DNA of 46,453 bases from Lishizhenia tianjinensis (lineage in GTDB: Bacteria > Bacteroidota > Bacteroidia > Flavobacteriales_D > Crocinitomicaceae), in the NCBI GenBank assembly GCA_943330745.2, contig CALQIX020000028.1, positions 1 through 46,453 of the forward strand, in the 5' to 3' direction. The notes beneath the pieces are model-generated. The model was not told the origin of the DNA, ran no database searches, and saw only the letters and a program-made list of their open reading frames with translations. A program made the translations under genes and the position numbers. Below, piece by piece: positions 34,626-44,077 of this stretch. Position 1 is the first letter of the stretch; every line of letters starts with the position of its first letter.

Positions 34626-37463
34626 CTAATTTATCTTGCAAAATTTCAGTCGAGCAACTGTTTTATCTAGATCAATTTCTAAGTAATAAATTCCATTTGT
34701 AAGTTCTGTTGTTGACAATGAATTGGTAAATGGCGATATTTTTATTAATTTACCGTTCGCATCATAAACCTTGATTTCTCTTCCTTTTATTCCATTGATT
34801 GTAATAAAGTCTTTTGCTGGATTAGGAAATACTGAAAAATTATTTATTGACTGGTCAAGAAGTCCGGCAATTCCGACATAAACAGAATCAACGTGTTGAC
34901 ATCCATTAGCATCCGTAATTGAGGCGGTGTACCAACCTTCGTTTAAATAAACAGCTAAGCTGTCAGATTGACTATTTGGATCATTCCAGGCTATTGTGTA
35001 AGGTGCAACACCTCCTTGGATAGTAACGATGGCGGTTCCATCAAATCCGTCAATTTCCGGAGTTGAACTCAATTGTAACGTTATGTCATTTGGTTGTGTA
35101 ATCACAAGATTAGATGAGGTTGTATAACACTGAGCGCTATCGGAAACCGAAACGGTGTATGTCCCCGCTAATAAACCAACAGCTGATGAACTTGATTGTG
35201 CCCCATTGATCCAATACGAGTAATTTTCATATCCTCCAATGGCTTGAAAATTAATTTCTCCATTTGAGTCTCCAAAACAACTCACATTACTTATTGAATA
35301 TGAAGGAACAATTTCACTGGCTTGGGTGATTTCGAAATGCAATGTATCCACACACCCTCTTGAGTCAGAAACAGAAACCGTATAGTTTCCACTCGGTAGA
35401 TTATTATTCAGTGCCGTTGTATCATTAGTAGACCAAATATAATGAGTAGGTTCATATATACCTGATGTGGTTAATTCAATACTTCCTGCTGAGTCTCCGT
35501 AACACGTATTATTAAAAAGGGTCGTGTCTACAATAATTGGTAAAGGTTCTGGAACGAATACAGAATCAACAACAACACACCCACTTGGATGATGAATTGT
35601 TACTTCATGCCAACCGCTTGTGAGCGAATTATTTGGTTTGGTTGTGATACCATTATCCCATAAAAACGTACAGCCACTAAACTGACAAGGGCATCCAGAT
35701 GAACCAACTGTTGCCATTCCATTTGAACCGCCTGGACAAAGTGGAGCCATTATTCCACCGAAGCTTATTACAAATGGGTCATTTAGGGTGAGTGTGCGTT
35801 CCTCATAACAACCTAAGGCATCTGTAATTCGCACCCAGTAGGTTCCTTGAGTTACATTAGATAAAATGGTATCTGTAGTTCCATTGTCCCATAAATAGGT
35901 ATATGGTCCATGGCCACTAACTAAGATCGGATCAATTGATCCATTTGAAAAACCATTGCAAGAGGGTTGAACTATATTTCCCCCTATTATAACACTTCCT
36001 AAACCGCAATCAACAGCATTGTAGGTATACACCCCATCATTTATTGTCCCTAAATAACTTCCCCAAGCAATTCCACTATTTGGGGATGTAACCAATAACT
36101 CTTCTCTTTTAACATAAATACCTTTCCATGAAATTGGATTTAAGCTATCTTTTTTTACTACATAAACAAGGTCTAACTGATTATCATTATCCAAATCAGT
36201 AATTAAGGGAGTCGACCCTAGATTAACGCCACCCTTTGTGGATCCAATTTGAGTAATTGTATTGGATGCAAAATCAATTTTTTGTAATCGATGTTTAAAA
36301 GACCCATTTTCTGAATAAGTCACTGAAATTAATCCTTCATCACGTCCGTCGTTATCAAAGTCTAAAGCATTTGCCGACGCATAATTAAGTGTTCCAATAC
36401 TATCTTTGAAGGAAAGCTGACCGGTTCTTCCATCAATCATCACTTGATAAAAATCGGTGTAAGAAGGTGAAATACCTTTGAATAAAATCGCTAGAACATC
36501 AGGAATATTATCTCCACCAACAAAATTCCCCAAAACAGGTTCCGCGCTTGATTCAGTTGACGGTAGCTGAAATTGCCAAGAAATTCCGAGATTAGCTCCT
36601 TTTATTTTGGTGATTTTCCCATTAAATCCTTGAATTATTATATCATAACCGGCAGTTCCATTTTTTGCCAATGCCGCAGGAGCAATAAATCCTTTATTCG
36701 GATGGCTATCCAATTGAACAGAGTTAGCTAAACTATTAAATTGAATGAGGTCATTCAATGGACAGGCCCAAAAAGACCCACCTAAATTTTCTCCTCCAGT
36801 CCCGAAAAGCACCCAAGGAATTCCATTTCCTTGAATATCGGCTACTAATGGAGAGCAATACGTTTCAGCACTGTCCGGAACAACTGCTTTTGCTATTAAC
36901 AATCCTGTTAGTGAGTTAATTACCATTAAATGTCCTGGTGGACGATCGGTTTCCCAATCTGGTGCTGCGTGATCTCCACCATTTGCTACCAGAATTTCTT
37001 TAAACCCGTCATTATTTATATCAGAAATAAACTGAGGATTGTAAAAATTGTAAAGCCCACTATCGGCAGGATTAATTCCATAGGGAAAATAGTCCCAAAG
37101 TAACTGACCATTCGCGCCATTAATTGCGAGTAATTGTGCTTGTCTTCCTGTAATAAAAACATCTTTTATTCCATCATTTGTAATGTCTTGAAAAATAGCG
37201 CTGCCAAAGACTTCATTCCGTGATGCTCTATTCCAAAGTACAGATCCATCCACCCCGTTTAATGCCATAATTCCGTGATTACTAGCAACACCGTCAGTTC
37301 CTCCACCAATTACGATGTCTTGAACACCATCGTTATTTAAATCACATGACCTTGGTGAAGATAATGTTGGTATAGAATCTACAAATGCTTGCCAAGAGTT
37401 TAACTGGCCTGAAACTGAAAGTGACCCTCCAATAAAAAGAATAAAAAACAGCTGTTGTCTCAT
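34626..37463 (-). CDS. FG-GAP/VCBS and SprB-repeat T9SS cargo protein (type A sorting domain)
   Basis: A 945-residue exported protein. It has a signal peptide (LFFILFIGGSLSVSGQ) and an N-terminal beta-propeller (about residues 25-470) built from FG-GAP/VCBS-like units with calcium-loop motifs: DLNNDGVQD, DITNDGIKD, DINNDGFKE, DFDNDGRDE and DLDNDNQLD, interleaved with PQQ-like segments (ALNGVDGSVLW, AINGANGQLLW). Four or five SprB-like repeats follow (about 495-865; for example GSIDPILVSGHGPYTYLWDNG). A type A sorting domain ends it (FSVFPNPAKDFITI, then NGIYYLEI). The protein is thus predicted to be surface-attached or released by the T9SS. Its ligand is unknown. It lies 38 bases after the methyltransferase gene on the same strand. 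Confidence 0.92.
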   Translation of the reverse strand: MRQQLFFILFIGGSLSVSGQLNSWQAFVDSIPTLSSPRSCDLNNDGVQDIVIGGGTDGVASNHGIMALNGVDGSVLWNRASRNEVFGSAIFQDITNDGIKDVFITGRQAQLLAINGANGQLLWDYFPYGINPADSGLYNFYNPQFISDINNDGFKEILVANGGDHAAPDWETDRPPGHLMVINSLTGLLIAKAVVPDSAETYCSPLVADIQGNGIPWVLFGTGGENLGGSFWACPLNDLIQFNSLANSVQLDSHPNKGFIAPAALAKNGTAGYDIIIQGFNGKITKIKGANLGISWQFQLPSTESSAEPVLGNFVGGDNIPDVLAILFKGISPSYTDFYQVMIDGRTGQLSFKDSIGTLNYASANALDFDNDGRDEGLISVTYSENGSFKHRLQKIDFASNTITQIGSTKGGVNLGSTPLITDLDNDNQLDLVYVVKKDSLNPISWKGIYVKREELLVTSPNSGIAWGSYLGTINDGVYTYNAVDCGLGSVIIGGNIVQPSCNGFSNGSIDPILVSGHGPYTYLWDNGTTDTILSNVTQGTYWVRITDALGCYEERTLTLNDPFVISFGGIMAPLCPGGSNGMATVGSSGCPCQFSGCTFLWDNGITTKPNNSLTSGWHEVTIHHPSGCVVVDSVFVPEPLPIIVDTTLFNNTCYGDSAGSIELTTSGIYEPTHYIWSTNDTTALNNNLPSGNYTVSVSDSRGCVDTLHFEITQASEIVPSYSISNVSCFGDSNGEINFQAIGGYENYSYWINGAQSSSSAVGLLAGTYTVSVSDSAQCYTTSSNLVITQPNDITLQLSSTPEIDGFDGTAIVTIQGGVAPYTIAWNDPNSQSDSLAVYLNEGWYTASITDANGCQHVDSVYVGIAGLLDQSINNFSVFPNPAKDFITINGIKGREIKVYDANGKLIKISPFTNSLSTTELTNGIYYLEIDLDKTVARLKFCKIN

Positions 37464-37501
37464 GATGAAATTTTTTATAAAGATAGGAGGAAAGTCACTA
37501 T

Positions 37502-38380
37502 TTACAAAACATAGTTTTGGGACTCCGCTTGTTTATTAATTCGGACAAGATTTCCATAGTAAAGTTGTTTACCGGTGGTTGTATTCATCCACAATTCATT
37601 CAAATTAATTTGATTTTCTTTAAAATAAAGGGGCAATAAATCTCTTAAGAATTCAAAATCTACGGTTGGAGTATACGTATTCATGATCATAATACCATCT
37701 TCCGTTAAAAGATTAGCACTTGTTGAAACTAACGTGTCAATTTGGTCTTCAAGTTTCCATTTTTCTCCTTTAGCTCCAATCCCCCATGCAGGAGGATCCA
37801 TTACAATTGCCCGATAGTTATTTCCACGTTTTTCCTCGCGTGCAATAAATTTCATGGCATCTTCAAGAACCCATCTTATGTCCGCTAGACTACTGTTCTC
37901 CATGTTTTCTTTTGCCCAAGAGATTAAATTTTTAACGGAATCGACATGAACAACATCAGCACGCAATTTTTTGGCAATAATTGATGCCGCTCCAGTATAG
38001 GCAAATAAATTAAGGAATTTATCACCAGGCTCTAATTCATTTAAAAGGAAATCCCAATTGGTTCGTTGTTCTGGAAACAATCCTACATGTTTGAATTGGG
38101 TAAGTTCCAATTTGATTTTTACTTTTTTAAATTCTATCATCCAGTTTCTTGGAGCTTCTTGAATTGATTTCCAATTTCCTGTTTGTCCTTTCCCTTGAAT
38201 GAACTCCCAATGAGCCATCTTCTTCCATTCAATGAAAGATAATTCTGTCTTGAAGTATGCTTGTAATTCTGGACGAATTGTGATTATTTTTCCCCAACGT
38301 TCAAGTTTTTTTCCCCCACCAGCGTCTATGAGTTCATAATCTTCCCAACCTGTTGTGAAAAGCTTTGGATTTGTGTTCAT
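37502..38380 (-). CDS. Class I SAM-dependent methyltransferase (RlmI/RlmK-like)
   Basis: A 292-residue Rossmann-fold methyltransferase of the PF10672 group, related to 23S rRNA m5C/m7G methyltransferases RlmI and RlmK. SAM motif I is LNLFAYTGAAS, the ribose-binding acidic residue follows in VVHVDSVK, and the catalytic-type motif is VMDPPAWG near residue 195. The N-terminus lacks the PUA domain of RlmI. The RNA target cannot be named. I chose the ATG at 38380 because its first base is the last base of the preceding stop (TAATG). An earlier start at 38443 would overlap the 65-residue gene by 64 bases. Confidence 0.88.
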   Translation of the reverse strand: MNTNPKLFTTGWEDYELIDAGGGKKLERWGKIITIRPELQAYFKTELSFIEWKKMAHWEFIQGKGQTGNWKSIQEAPRNWMIEFKKVKIKLELTQFKHVGLFPEQRTNWDFLLNELEPGDKFLNLFAYTGAASIIAKKLRADVVHVDSVKNLISWAKENMENSSLADIRWVLEDAMKFIAREEKRGNNYRAIVMDPPAWGIGAKGEKWKLEDQIDTLVSTSANLLTEDGIMIMNTYTPTVDFEFLRDLLPLYFKENQINLNELWMNTTTGKQLYYGNLVRINKQAESQNYVL

Positions 38381-38577
38381 TAGGATTGTTTCATTTTTAA
38401 AAACGCTTCCATATCCATCCAGCCTAGCTCCCAAATATGACAATCTAAGTCATGAAAGCTTCTGCTATACATAAATCCATGACCTAGAACAGGGAAAGCC
38501 TCAATTGCACCTAAAGAAATAGTATTAGCATAAAGATCAATGACATCTATAAATACAATTGGAATTATAGGATGCAT
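38380..38577 (-). CDS. 65-residue protein of unknown function, stop-start coupled on both sides
   Basis: A short protein that I do not recognise. Its ATG (38577-38575) shares a base with the stop of the TPR gene, and its stop (38382-38380) shares a base with the methyltransferase ATG. Such TAATG junctions on both sides argue strongly that it is a real gene in a translationally coupled operon. The sequence has a hydrophobic start (MHPIIPIVFIDVIDLYA), a GHGFMYSRSFHDLDCH middle with three His, Cys and acidic residues, and a WELGWMDMEAFLKMKQS end. The central His/Asp/Cys cluster might bind metal, but nothing proves it. Confidence 0.7.
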   Translation of the reverse strand: MHPIIPIVFIDVIDLYANTISLGAIEAFPVLGHGFMYSRSFHDLDCHIWELGWMDMEAFLKMKQS

Positions 38578-39158
38578 TATCTCATTTTGGGTGTTTTTCT
38601 TCTACCGCCCATCATTTGAGCCATGCGCATTTGATTTTTCGAAGGTGCTTGTTGAAGTTGTTGTTGCATCATTTTAATTTGATCCCGCATTATGCCATCT
38701 TTATCCATTTTTTTCGCTTCTCCCAGTAAAGTAACGGCCTCGTTTTTTCTTCCTGTTTGTGCGCATATTCCAGCTAAATGCATTCGCGCAACTGCATTGT
38801 CTTGTGCTGTCCTTAGGCCTAGGGCAAGTGCTTTTCTAAGAATTTGTTCACTTTTTACAAAGCCAAACTCTTGACTATTCATAACGGCTTGTAGGTACAA
38901 TACATAAGCATGTTGTTTTTTAGGAAGAAACTGTGGATGAGTGATTTTATTTATATGAATTTTAGCCTTATCAGTATTACCGAGTCTCATTTGATTTAAC
39001 GCTAAAATCATTCGTTCATTTCTAAAAAAAGAAAGGATAATTAAAGCGGTCACAAAAATGAAAACAATACCCCATCCCCAATGATTGGAAACAAATAACC
39101 ACGTATTAAAAGAAAGTGCGGCAAGAGCAATTAAGCAACGAATAATAAAAGAAATCAT
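38577..39158 (-). CDS. Membrane-anchored TPR protein
   Basis: A 193-residue protein with two N-terminal transmembrane helices (about residues 1-19 and 27-45) and a cytoplasmic or periplasmic helical part with two or three TPR-like repeats (MILALNQMRLGNTDKAKIHI, AVARMHLAGICAQTGRKNEA). The tail is Gln/Met-rich and basic (MMQQQLQQAPSKNQMRMAQM). Function unknown. The gene starts 3 bases after ridA-like and its stop overlaps the next ATG by one base, so it belongs to the RidA-led operon. Confidence 0.8.
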   Translation of the reverse strand: MISFIIRCLIALAALSFNTWLFVSNHWGWGIVFIFVTALIILSFFRNERMILALNQMRLGNTDKAKIHINKITHPQFLPKKQHAYVLYLQAVMNSQEFGFVKSEQILRKALALGLRTAQDNAVARMHLAGICAQTGRKNEAVTLLGEAKKMDKDGIMRDQIKMMQQQLQQAPSKNQMRMAQMMGGRRKTPKMR

Positions 39159-39161
39159 AAT

Positions 39162-39596
39162 TTAATCAATTGTGGCGATACATTTTAATTCTATAGCAAT
39201 CGGTGTAGGCAACGAGTTAATTTCAACAGTTGTTCTACAAGGTAAGTTATCTTGAAAATACTCAGCATAAATTTTATTGTAGGTATGAAAGTCTCGTTTC
39301 ATATTTACTAAAAAAACAGTTACATCAACTAAGTTATTCCAACTTGAACCTGATTCTTCCAAAATAATCCGAACATTATCAAAAACATTTCGGCACTGTG
39401 CTTCAAAATCAAACTCAATGAAATTACCATTGTGATCTAATTTCAAACCTGGAACAGTTGAGTCTGTGACATTTGATCCTGCAACACGGGGACCGACTCC
39501 AGATAAAAAAAGTAAATTCCCTACTTTTCGAGCGTGTGGGTATAAACCAACAGGTTTTGGTGCTTTTGAGGTAGAAATTTTGTCGGATGAACTCAT
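39162..39596 (-). CDS. RidA/YjgF family enamine/imine deaminase
   Basis: A 144-residue cytoplasmic protein of the Rid family, which hydrolyses reactive enamine/imine intermediates from PLP enzymes. Seen: an N-terminal GLYPHARKVGNLLFLSGVG, QCRNVFDNVRIILEESGSSW in the middle, DVTVFLVNM, and PCRTTVEI near the end, which keeps the catalytic Arg of active RidA proteins. The segment before the first strand is longer than in E. coli RidA, so it may belong to another Rid subfamily. It leads a leftward operon with its own promoter. Confidence 0.9.
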   Translation of the reverse strand: MSSSDKISTSKAPKPVGLYPHARKVGNLLFLSGVGPRVAGSNVTDSTVPGLKLDHNGNFIEFDFEAQCRNVFDNVRIILEESGSSWNNLVDVTVFLVNMKRDFHTYNKIYAEYFQDNLPCRTTVEINSLPTPIAIELKCIATID

Positions 39597-39615
39597 TAGT
39601 CTAATAATTGAGTTG

Positions 39616-39623
39616 CAAATATA
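39616..39623 (-). promoter_or_regulatory. -7 promoter element (TATATTTG) for the RidA operon
   Basis: The minus strand reads TATATTTG, a TAnnTTTG match 19 bases before the RidA ATG. No TTG is found at the usual -33 spacing. Confidence 0.5.
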
Positions 39624-39677
39624 AAGAAGTAAAGCCGGATTAAAAAGAATGTAGAAATTATTTGGAAGAAACAGATG

Positions 39678-41747
39678 TTATCTCAGTAAATTCACAAAAC
39701 CTGAAATTTTTATTTTATCATCTGTAGCTTTTGGCTTAAAATTAATAACCCATGTATATGTACCAGCCTGCGCTCCAACTCCCTTTTCGCCATAAGTTCC
39801 GTCCCACCCTTTTGTTGCATCAAAAGATTGCCAAATAATTTCTCCCCATCGATTAAAGATTAACAACTCAAAATTTTCAGGTGCAAATCCAGAAGTAAAA
39901 ACGGGAGTAAATAACTGATTGTGCTCATCTGCATCCGGAGTAAAAGAATTGGGCACATAATAAATCAATTGCTCTTCATAACCAATGGGCATTGTTGTGC
40001 TATCAGTACATCCTGCAGGAGATGTAGCTATTAATGTTGCAGTAAATCCTGTCTGTAAATTGGTACTATAGGTATGTGTCGGTTCTATTTCAGTAGATGT
40101 TACTCCGTCACCAAAATCCCAGTAATAAGAATCTGCACCTTCTGACACATTGTAAAATCCAACAGAAGCATTTGCTGGACCAATTGTCCCAGGGTTTACA
40201 TAAAAAGCTGCAATTGCTTCTTCAATGCAAACCACATCGTCAAAAACAACAGTTGTATCACACCCTTGAACATCAGTTTGCGTAAGACTAATATCGTAAC
40301 AACCAACCTGGTCAAAAGTAGTTTGCTGTGGCGTACAACCATTACCAGTTGCACCATTTCCAAATGACCAAATACAATTTTGTGCCTGAGGATCGTTGTT
40401 GGTAAAAATTACTTGACTTGGTGCGCATCCAGAAGTTATACTTGGACTTATTGACGGAATTTGTGCATATAACATGGTTACCATTACATTGTCTGAATTA
40501 ATGCACCCATTAATATCAGTGCCGGTAACAGTATACGTACTATTCGTTGTTGGATTAAATGGTGTTGCATTTTGAATGCCTCCACTCCATTGATAAGTAG
40601 TTGCTCCTGAACCTGACAAAGTAACCGAGTTTCCGAGGCAGGTACTAATATCATTTCCTGCAATTACATTCGGTAATGGATTCACTAAAACGGTAGTGGT
40701 AGAGGTACAAACATGACCCGCAGCGTCGGTTGCGGTTATTGTAAATGGATAGGTTCCAGCAGTGGCCGCCGGAATGTTTGTTAAGTTTTGAGTGGTTCCG
40801 ATACTTGTCCCCGCTATTGTCCAATCGAAAGTCCCATTTGTCACTCCTACTGATGCCAAATTAAAGGTTGATCCCTCACAAATTGGACCAGTGTTACTTG
40901 CCGTGACAGTACATCCGCACAATGGATCTGTGGAAGGTAATACTATAACAGTTGCCGTGGCAGTACCCGTTCCTGTCGCACCGTTTGGAGCAGGCGCTGA
41001 AACATTTACTGTGTAAGTTGTTGTTGTTGTTGGCGATACTGTTATCGATGGAGTGGTGGCACCATTGGACCAGGTGTAGGATGTTGCACCAGGACTGTTT
41101 GCTGTTAATGTGGCGGTCTGTCCTGGACAAATAGTTACGTTATTCACCGTAACAGGTTGAACAGCTGTACACGAAACATTAGCTGAACCGAAAAAATTTA
41201 AGGGTAAAACAGTAGATTGAGAACTATAGTTGGATAAACAAATTAAAAATTGTTGACCAGCCGTAACGTTAATCTCTGGTTCAAAATTAGAAGGGTCTCC
41301 TCCTGGAGGCAACGGGGTTGCAACCCCTGCAAAAGATTCGCATGCACCATTCCAATTACATCTTATTGGTGCTAATTGATTACTTATGATTTGATTACAA
41401 GAATTGGACGTGTAGGGCCACATGATCCAATCTAAACATCCAAATCCGCCATCTGCACCAAATGAAAATTCCAGTGTACCCGTACTAGCAACATTTATTA
41501 CCATCCAAGTTGAATTTAATTCGCCTGCAAGCAAGCAGCCTGAATTTCCTGATGCTGGATTTATTGAAGGGTTTGAGATAGGGCTGTTGGCTAATTCTTG
41601 AACTGCCCCAGAACCATTAGGATCAATTTGAAATGTAGCGTTTTGGCAAATATTTACCGCATTTGAACAATCAGAGGCTGTTGTTACTTGAGACTTGCTA
41701 TGCATAGCAAGAAAGTAAAAAACAAAAATCAGTAGAATCTGTCTCAT
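39678..41747 (-). CDS. T9SS type B cargo protein with PKD domains
   Basis: A 689-residue exported protein. It has a signal peptide (QILLIFVFYFLAMHSKSQ) and an N-terminal domain of about 170 residues (CSNAVNICQNATFQI, STWMVINVASTGTLEFSFG, WPYTSNSC) found at the start of many Bacteroidetes type B cargo proteins. Ig-like repeats follow with SYTWSNGATTPSITVSPTTT and TYQWSGG patterns, then PKD domains (WSFGNGATGNG, YWDFGDGVTSTE) and a gliding-motility-type sorting domain (YYVPNSFTPDADEHNQLF, then NRWGE, WDGT and a final NLLR). It resembles the C-terminal third of the giant gene at the left end. The role at the cell surface is unknown. Confidence 0.92.
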   Translation of the reverse strand: MRQILLIFVFYFLAMHSKSQVTTASDCSNAVNICQNATFQIDPNGSGAVQELANSPISNPSINPASGNSGCLLAGELNSTWMVINVASTGTLEFSFGADGGFGCLDWIMWPYTSNSCNQIISNQLAPIRCNWNGACESFAGVATPLPPGGDPSNFEPEINVTAGQQFLICLSNYSSQSTVLPLNFFGSANVSCTAVQPVTVNNVTICPGQTATLTANSPGATSYTWSNGATTPSITVSPTTTTTYTVNVSAPAPNGATGTGTATATVIVLPSTDPLCGCTVTASNTGPICEGSTFNLASVGVTNGTFDWTIAGTSIGTTQNLTNIPAATAGTYPFTITATDAAGHVCTSTTTVLVNPLPNVIAGNDISTCLGNSVTLSGSGATTYQWSGGIQNATPFNPTTNSTYTVTGTDINGCINSDNVMVTMLYAQIPSISPSITSGCAPSQVIFTNNDPQAQNCIWSFGNGATGNGCTPQQTTFDQVGCYDISLTQTDVQGCDTTVVFDDVVCIEEAIAAFYVNPGTIGPANASVGFYNVSEGADSYYWDFGDGVTSTEIEPTHTYSTNLQTGFTATLIATSPAGCTDSTTMPIGYEEQLIYYVPNSFTPDADEHNQLFTPVFTSGFAPENFELLIFNRWGEIIWQSFDATKGWDGTYGEKGVGAQAGTYTWVINFKPKATDDKIKISGFVNLLR

Positions 41748-41809
41748 AATAGTTTAGTTGGACAAAAACTGCCCAACATTATGACGCCCATAAAAGGAGT
41801 AAGTTGCTT

Positions 41810-41998
41810 CTATTTTAATTGATTTGAGTCTTTGGAAGCTTTGTCATTGAATTTTCTTTGTGTATTCATCCAAAAAAAGAATCCAAAGAATCCAAGAACT
41901 ATGGCAGAATAATTAAAAATATTTCCAACTGATTCAAAAAACACAAAGGAATCTTGAAGCAAACCACCAATTTTGTAAAAGATATCTGAAGAGCTCAT
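41810..41998 (-). CDS. Small membrane protein downstream of rnc (DUF6341-like)
   Basis: A 62-residue protein with one transmembrane helix (YSAIVLGFFGFFFWMNTQ) followed by a basic polar tail. The pattern of a short amphipathic start, ESVGN.FN and a G-F-FFW-N-Q helix recalls small single-helix proteins of Flavobacteria such as DUF6341, with no known function; the family name is tentative. It lies 54 bases after rnc on the same strand and may be the last gene of the acpP-fabF-rnc run. Confidence 0.65.
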   Translation of the reverse strand: MSSSDIFYKIGGLLQDSFVFFESVGNIFNYSAIVLGFFGFFFWMNTQRKFNDKASKDSNQLK

Positions 41999-42052
41999 AA
42001 ATGATTGTTTTTACAAAGAAACTATTTTTTTTTAATATCTGCTAATGAAGAA

Positions 42053-42772
42053 TCAAAATTCACCCAATAACTGCAATGTTTCCTTAGCCGCCCCTTGTTC
42101 AGCAATTTTTTTTGACCCGCCTTTTCCTCTCCCGTATTTAATGTTATTGATGTTTGTTTCTATTTCATAAACCCACGACCCGCCTTGATTTATTTCAGTA
42201 AGCACAATAAATTCGAGATTCAATTTTTTCTTTTGGCACCAAATAAATAGTTTCGACTTAAAATCAATTTCTTCTTCTAATAACCGAGTTAGATTGACAT
42301 ATTTTTGAAAGACAAAATTTTCTACAGAATTTTGCACGGAATTATAACCACCATCTAAATAAATGGCTCCTAAAATTGCCTCAAAGGCATTTCCTTCCAA
42401 TGATGACAAGTTAATAGATCTGGCTTGGTTGTAACGCAAGATTTCTCGAATACCCATTGTTTCACCGATTTCAGATAGTGTCTTTCGATTTACAATTTTA
42501 GATTTAACCCGTGTTAAATACCCCTCATCTTCATCCTTGAATCGCTTGAAAAGAAAATCTGCCACAAATGCATCTAACATCGCGTCTCCTAAAAATTCTA
42601 AGCGTTCATTCGTGATGGATGGGTCTGAACTAACATACGATTTATGGGTTATAGCCTTTATAAAATAGGTTAAATCTTTTGGTCTATATCCAAATTTCTG
42701 TATAATAAACTTAATTATTTTAAGTTCTTCCTCGGTTTTTTTTTTGGTAAAAAGAGATATTAATAAAGCCAA
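42053..42772 (-). CDS. rnc: Ribonuclease III
   Basis: A 239-residue double-strand-specific endoribonuclease that processes rRNA precursors and other structured RNA. The catalytic domain has the signature NERLEFLGDAMLD (Glu59, Asp63) and a second acidic patch in GNAFEAILGAIYLD (Glu131). The residue three before Glu131 is Asn128, where E. coli has Asp114; I believe this is usual in Bacteroidetes. A C-terminal dsRNA-binding domain follows (about 165-237, ending KIAEQGAAKETLQLL). An N-terminal extension of about 15 residues precedes the domain. The gene starts 2 bases after fabF, as in many bacteria where rnc follows the fatty acid genes. Confidence 0.95.
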   Translation of the reverse strand: MALLISLFTKKKTEEELKIIKFIIQKFGYRPKDLTYFIKAITHKSYVSSDPSITNERLEFLGDAMLDAFVADFLFKRFKDEDEGYLTRVKSKIVNRKTLSEIGETMGIREILRYNQARSINLSSLEGNAFEAILGAIYLDGGYNSVQNSVENFVFQKYVNLTRLLEEEIDFKSKLFIWCQKKKLNLEFIVLTEINQGGSWVYEIETNINNIKYGRGKGGSKKIAEQGAAKETLQLLGEF

Positions 42773-42774
42773 TT

Positions 42775-44031
42775 TTATGACTGGTATTTTTTTACGATAA
42801 CACTTGTGTTGTGTCCACCAAATCCAAAAGTGTTTGAAAGAGCGATATTAACAACTCTTTTTTGTGCTTGATTAAAAGTTAGGTTTAATTTATTGTCGAG
42901 CTCCGGATCGTCCGTGAAATGGTTAATTGTTGGTGGAACGATATCATTTTTAACAGCTAATACACAGGCAATAGCTTCAATAGCACCTGCCGCCCCCAAC
43001 AAATGCCCAGTCATTGATTTTGTTGAACTAATATTTAAATTGTATGCATGGTCACCAAATACTGCTTGAATTGCTTTCACTTCAGCTACGTCTCCTAATG
43101 GAGTAGATGTTCCATGTACGTTAATATAATCAATTTCTGTCGCTTCAATTTCCGCATCTTCCAAAGCTGCTAGCATAGTGTTTCGTGCCCCAAGTCCTTC
43201 TGGATGAGGTGCAGTCATGTGATAAGCATCCCCTGACATTCCACCACCGATTACTTCAGCATAAATTGTCGCTCCTCTTTTGATTGCATGGGTGTATTCC
43301 TCTAGAATAAGTGCACCACCTCCCTCACCAAGAACAAACCCGTCTCTTTCCAAATCAAAAGGACGAGAAGCGTTTTCGGGAGAATCATTTCTCGTGGACA
43401 ATGCTTTCAATGCATTAAAACCACCCATTCCCATTTCATTAACAGCAGCTTCAGAACCACCGGTTACAATTGCATCCGCTTTTCCTAATCGGATAAGGTT
43501 GAAACTATCAATAATCGCATTGGTTGATGAGGCGCATGCCGAAACGGTAACATAATTTGGTCCGCGAAATCCATATTTGATTGAGATATGTCCCGCAGCA
43601 ATATCAGCAATCATTTTTGGGATAAAGAAAGGATTAAATCGGGGCGTTCCGTCACCTGCAAAAAATTCTTTTGCCTCCTCTTGAAAGGTTTTTAATCCAC
43701 CAATTCCAGATCCCCAAATTACTCCAATTCTGTCAAAATTTACATTTGAATACTCCAACAAACCAGAGTCTTCCACTGCTTGAGTGGCTGTGACTATGGC
43801 ATATTGGGAGAACTGATCAAGTTTCCGCGCTTCTTTTCTATCAATAAAATCTTCCACATTGAAGTTTTTTACTTCGCAGGCAAATTGTGTTTTAAATTTA
43901 GAAGCGTCGAAATGGGTTATCGGTGCCGCACCACTTTTCCCAGCTAATAAAGCACTCCAATATTCAGAAACAGTGTTTCCGATAGGAGTTAGCGCACCAA
44001 GACCAGTAACAACAACTCGTTTTAATTCCAT
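42775..44031 (-). CDS. fabF: 3-oxoacyl-ACP synthase II
   Basis: A 418-residue condensing enzyme that elongates acyl-ACP with malonyl-ACP in fatty acid synthesis. The thiolase-fold triad is complete: Cys166 in VSACASSTNA, His in HGTSTPLGD and His in TKSMTGHLLGAAG. Also seen are the N-terminal RVVVTGLGALTPIG and the C-terminal NTFGFGGHN loop. Length is standard. It sits between acpP (46 bases upstream) and rnc (2 bases downstream), the classical order. Confidence 0.97.
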   Translation of the reverse strand: MELKRVVVTGLGALTPIGNTVSEYWSALLAGKSGAAPITHFDASKFKTQFACEVKNFNVEDFIDRKEARKLDQFSQYAIVTATQAVEDSGLLEYSNVNFDRIGVIWGSGIGGLKTFQEEAKEFFAGDGTPRFNPFFIPKMIADIAAGHISIKYGFRGPNYVTVSACASSTNAIIDSFNLIRLGKADAIVTGGSEAAVNEMGMGGFNALKALSTRNDSPENASRPFDLERDGFVLGEGGGALILEEYTHAIKRGATIYAEVIGGGMSGDAYHMTAPHPEGLGARNTMLAALEDAEIEATEIDYINVHGTSTPLGDVAEVKAIQAVFGDHAYNLNISSTKSMTGHLLGAAGAIEAIACVLAVKNDIVPPTINHFTDDPELDNKLNLTFNQAQKRVVNIALSNTFGFGGHNTSVIVKKYQS

Positions 44032-44077
44032 ACTTATTTAAATAACGAAAATCAGTTCAGAATAATCAATTAAATTA

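Noticed and set aside
43280..43555. Open 91-residue plus-strand frame opposite fabF
   Set aside because: It covers the conserved active-site region of fabF on the other strand and shows no protein features of its own.
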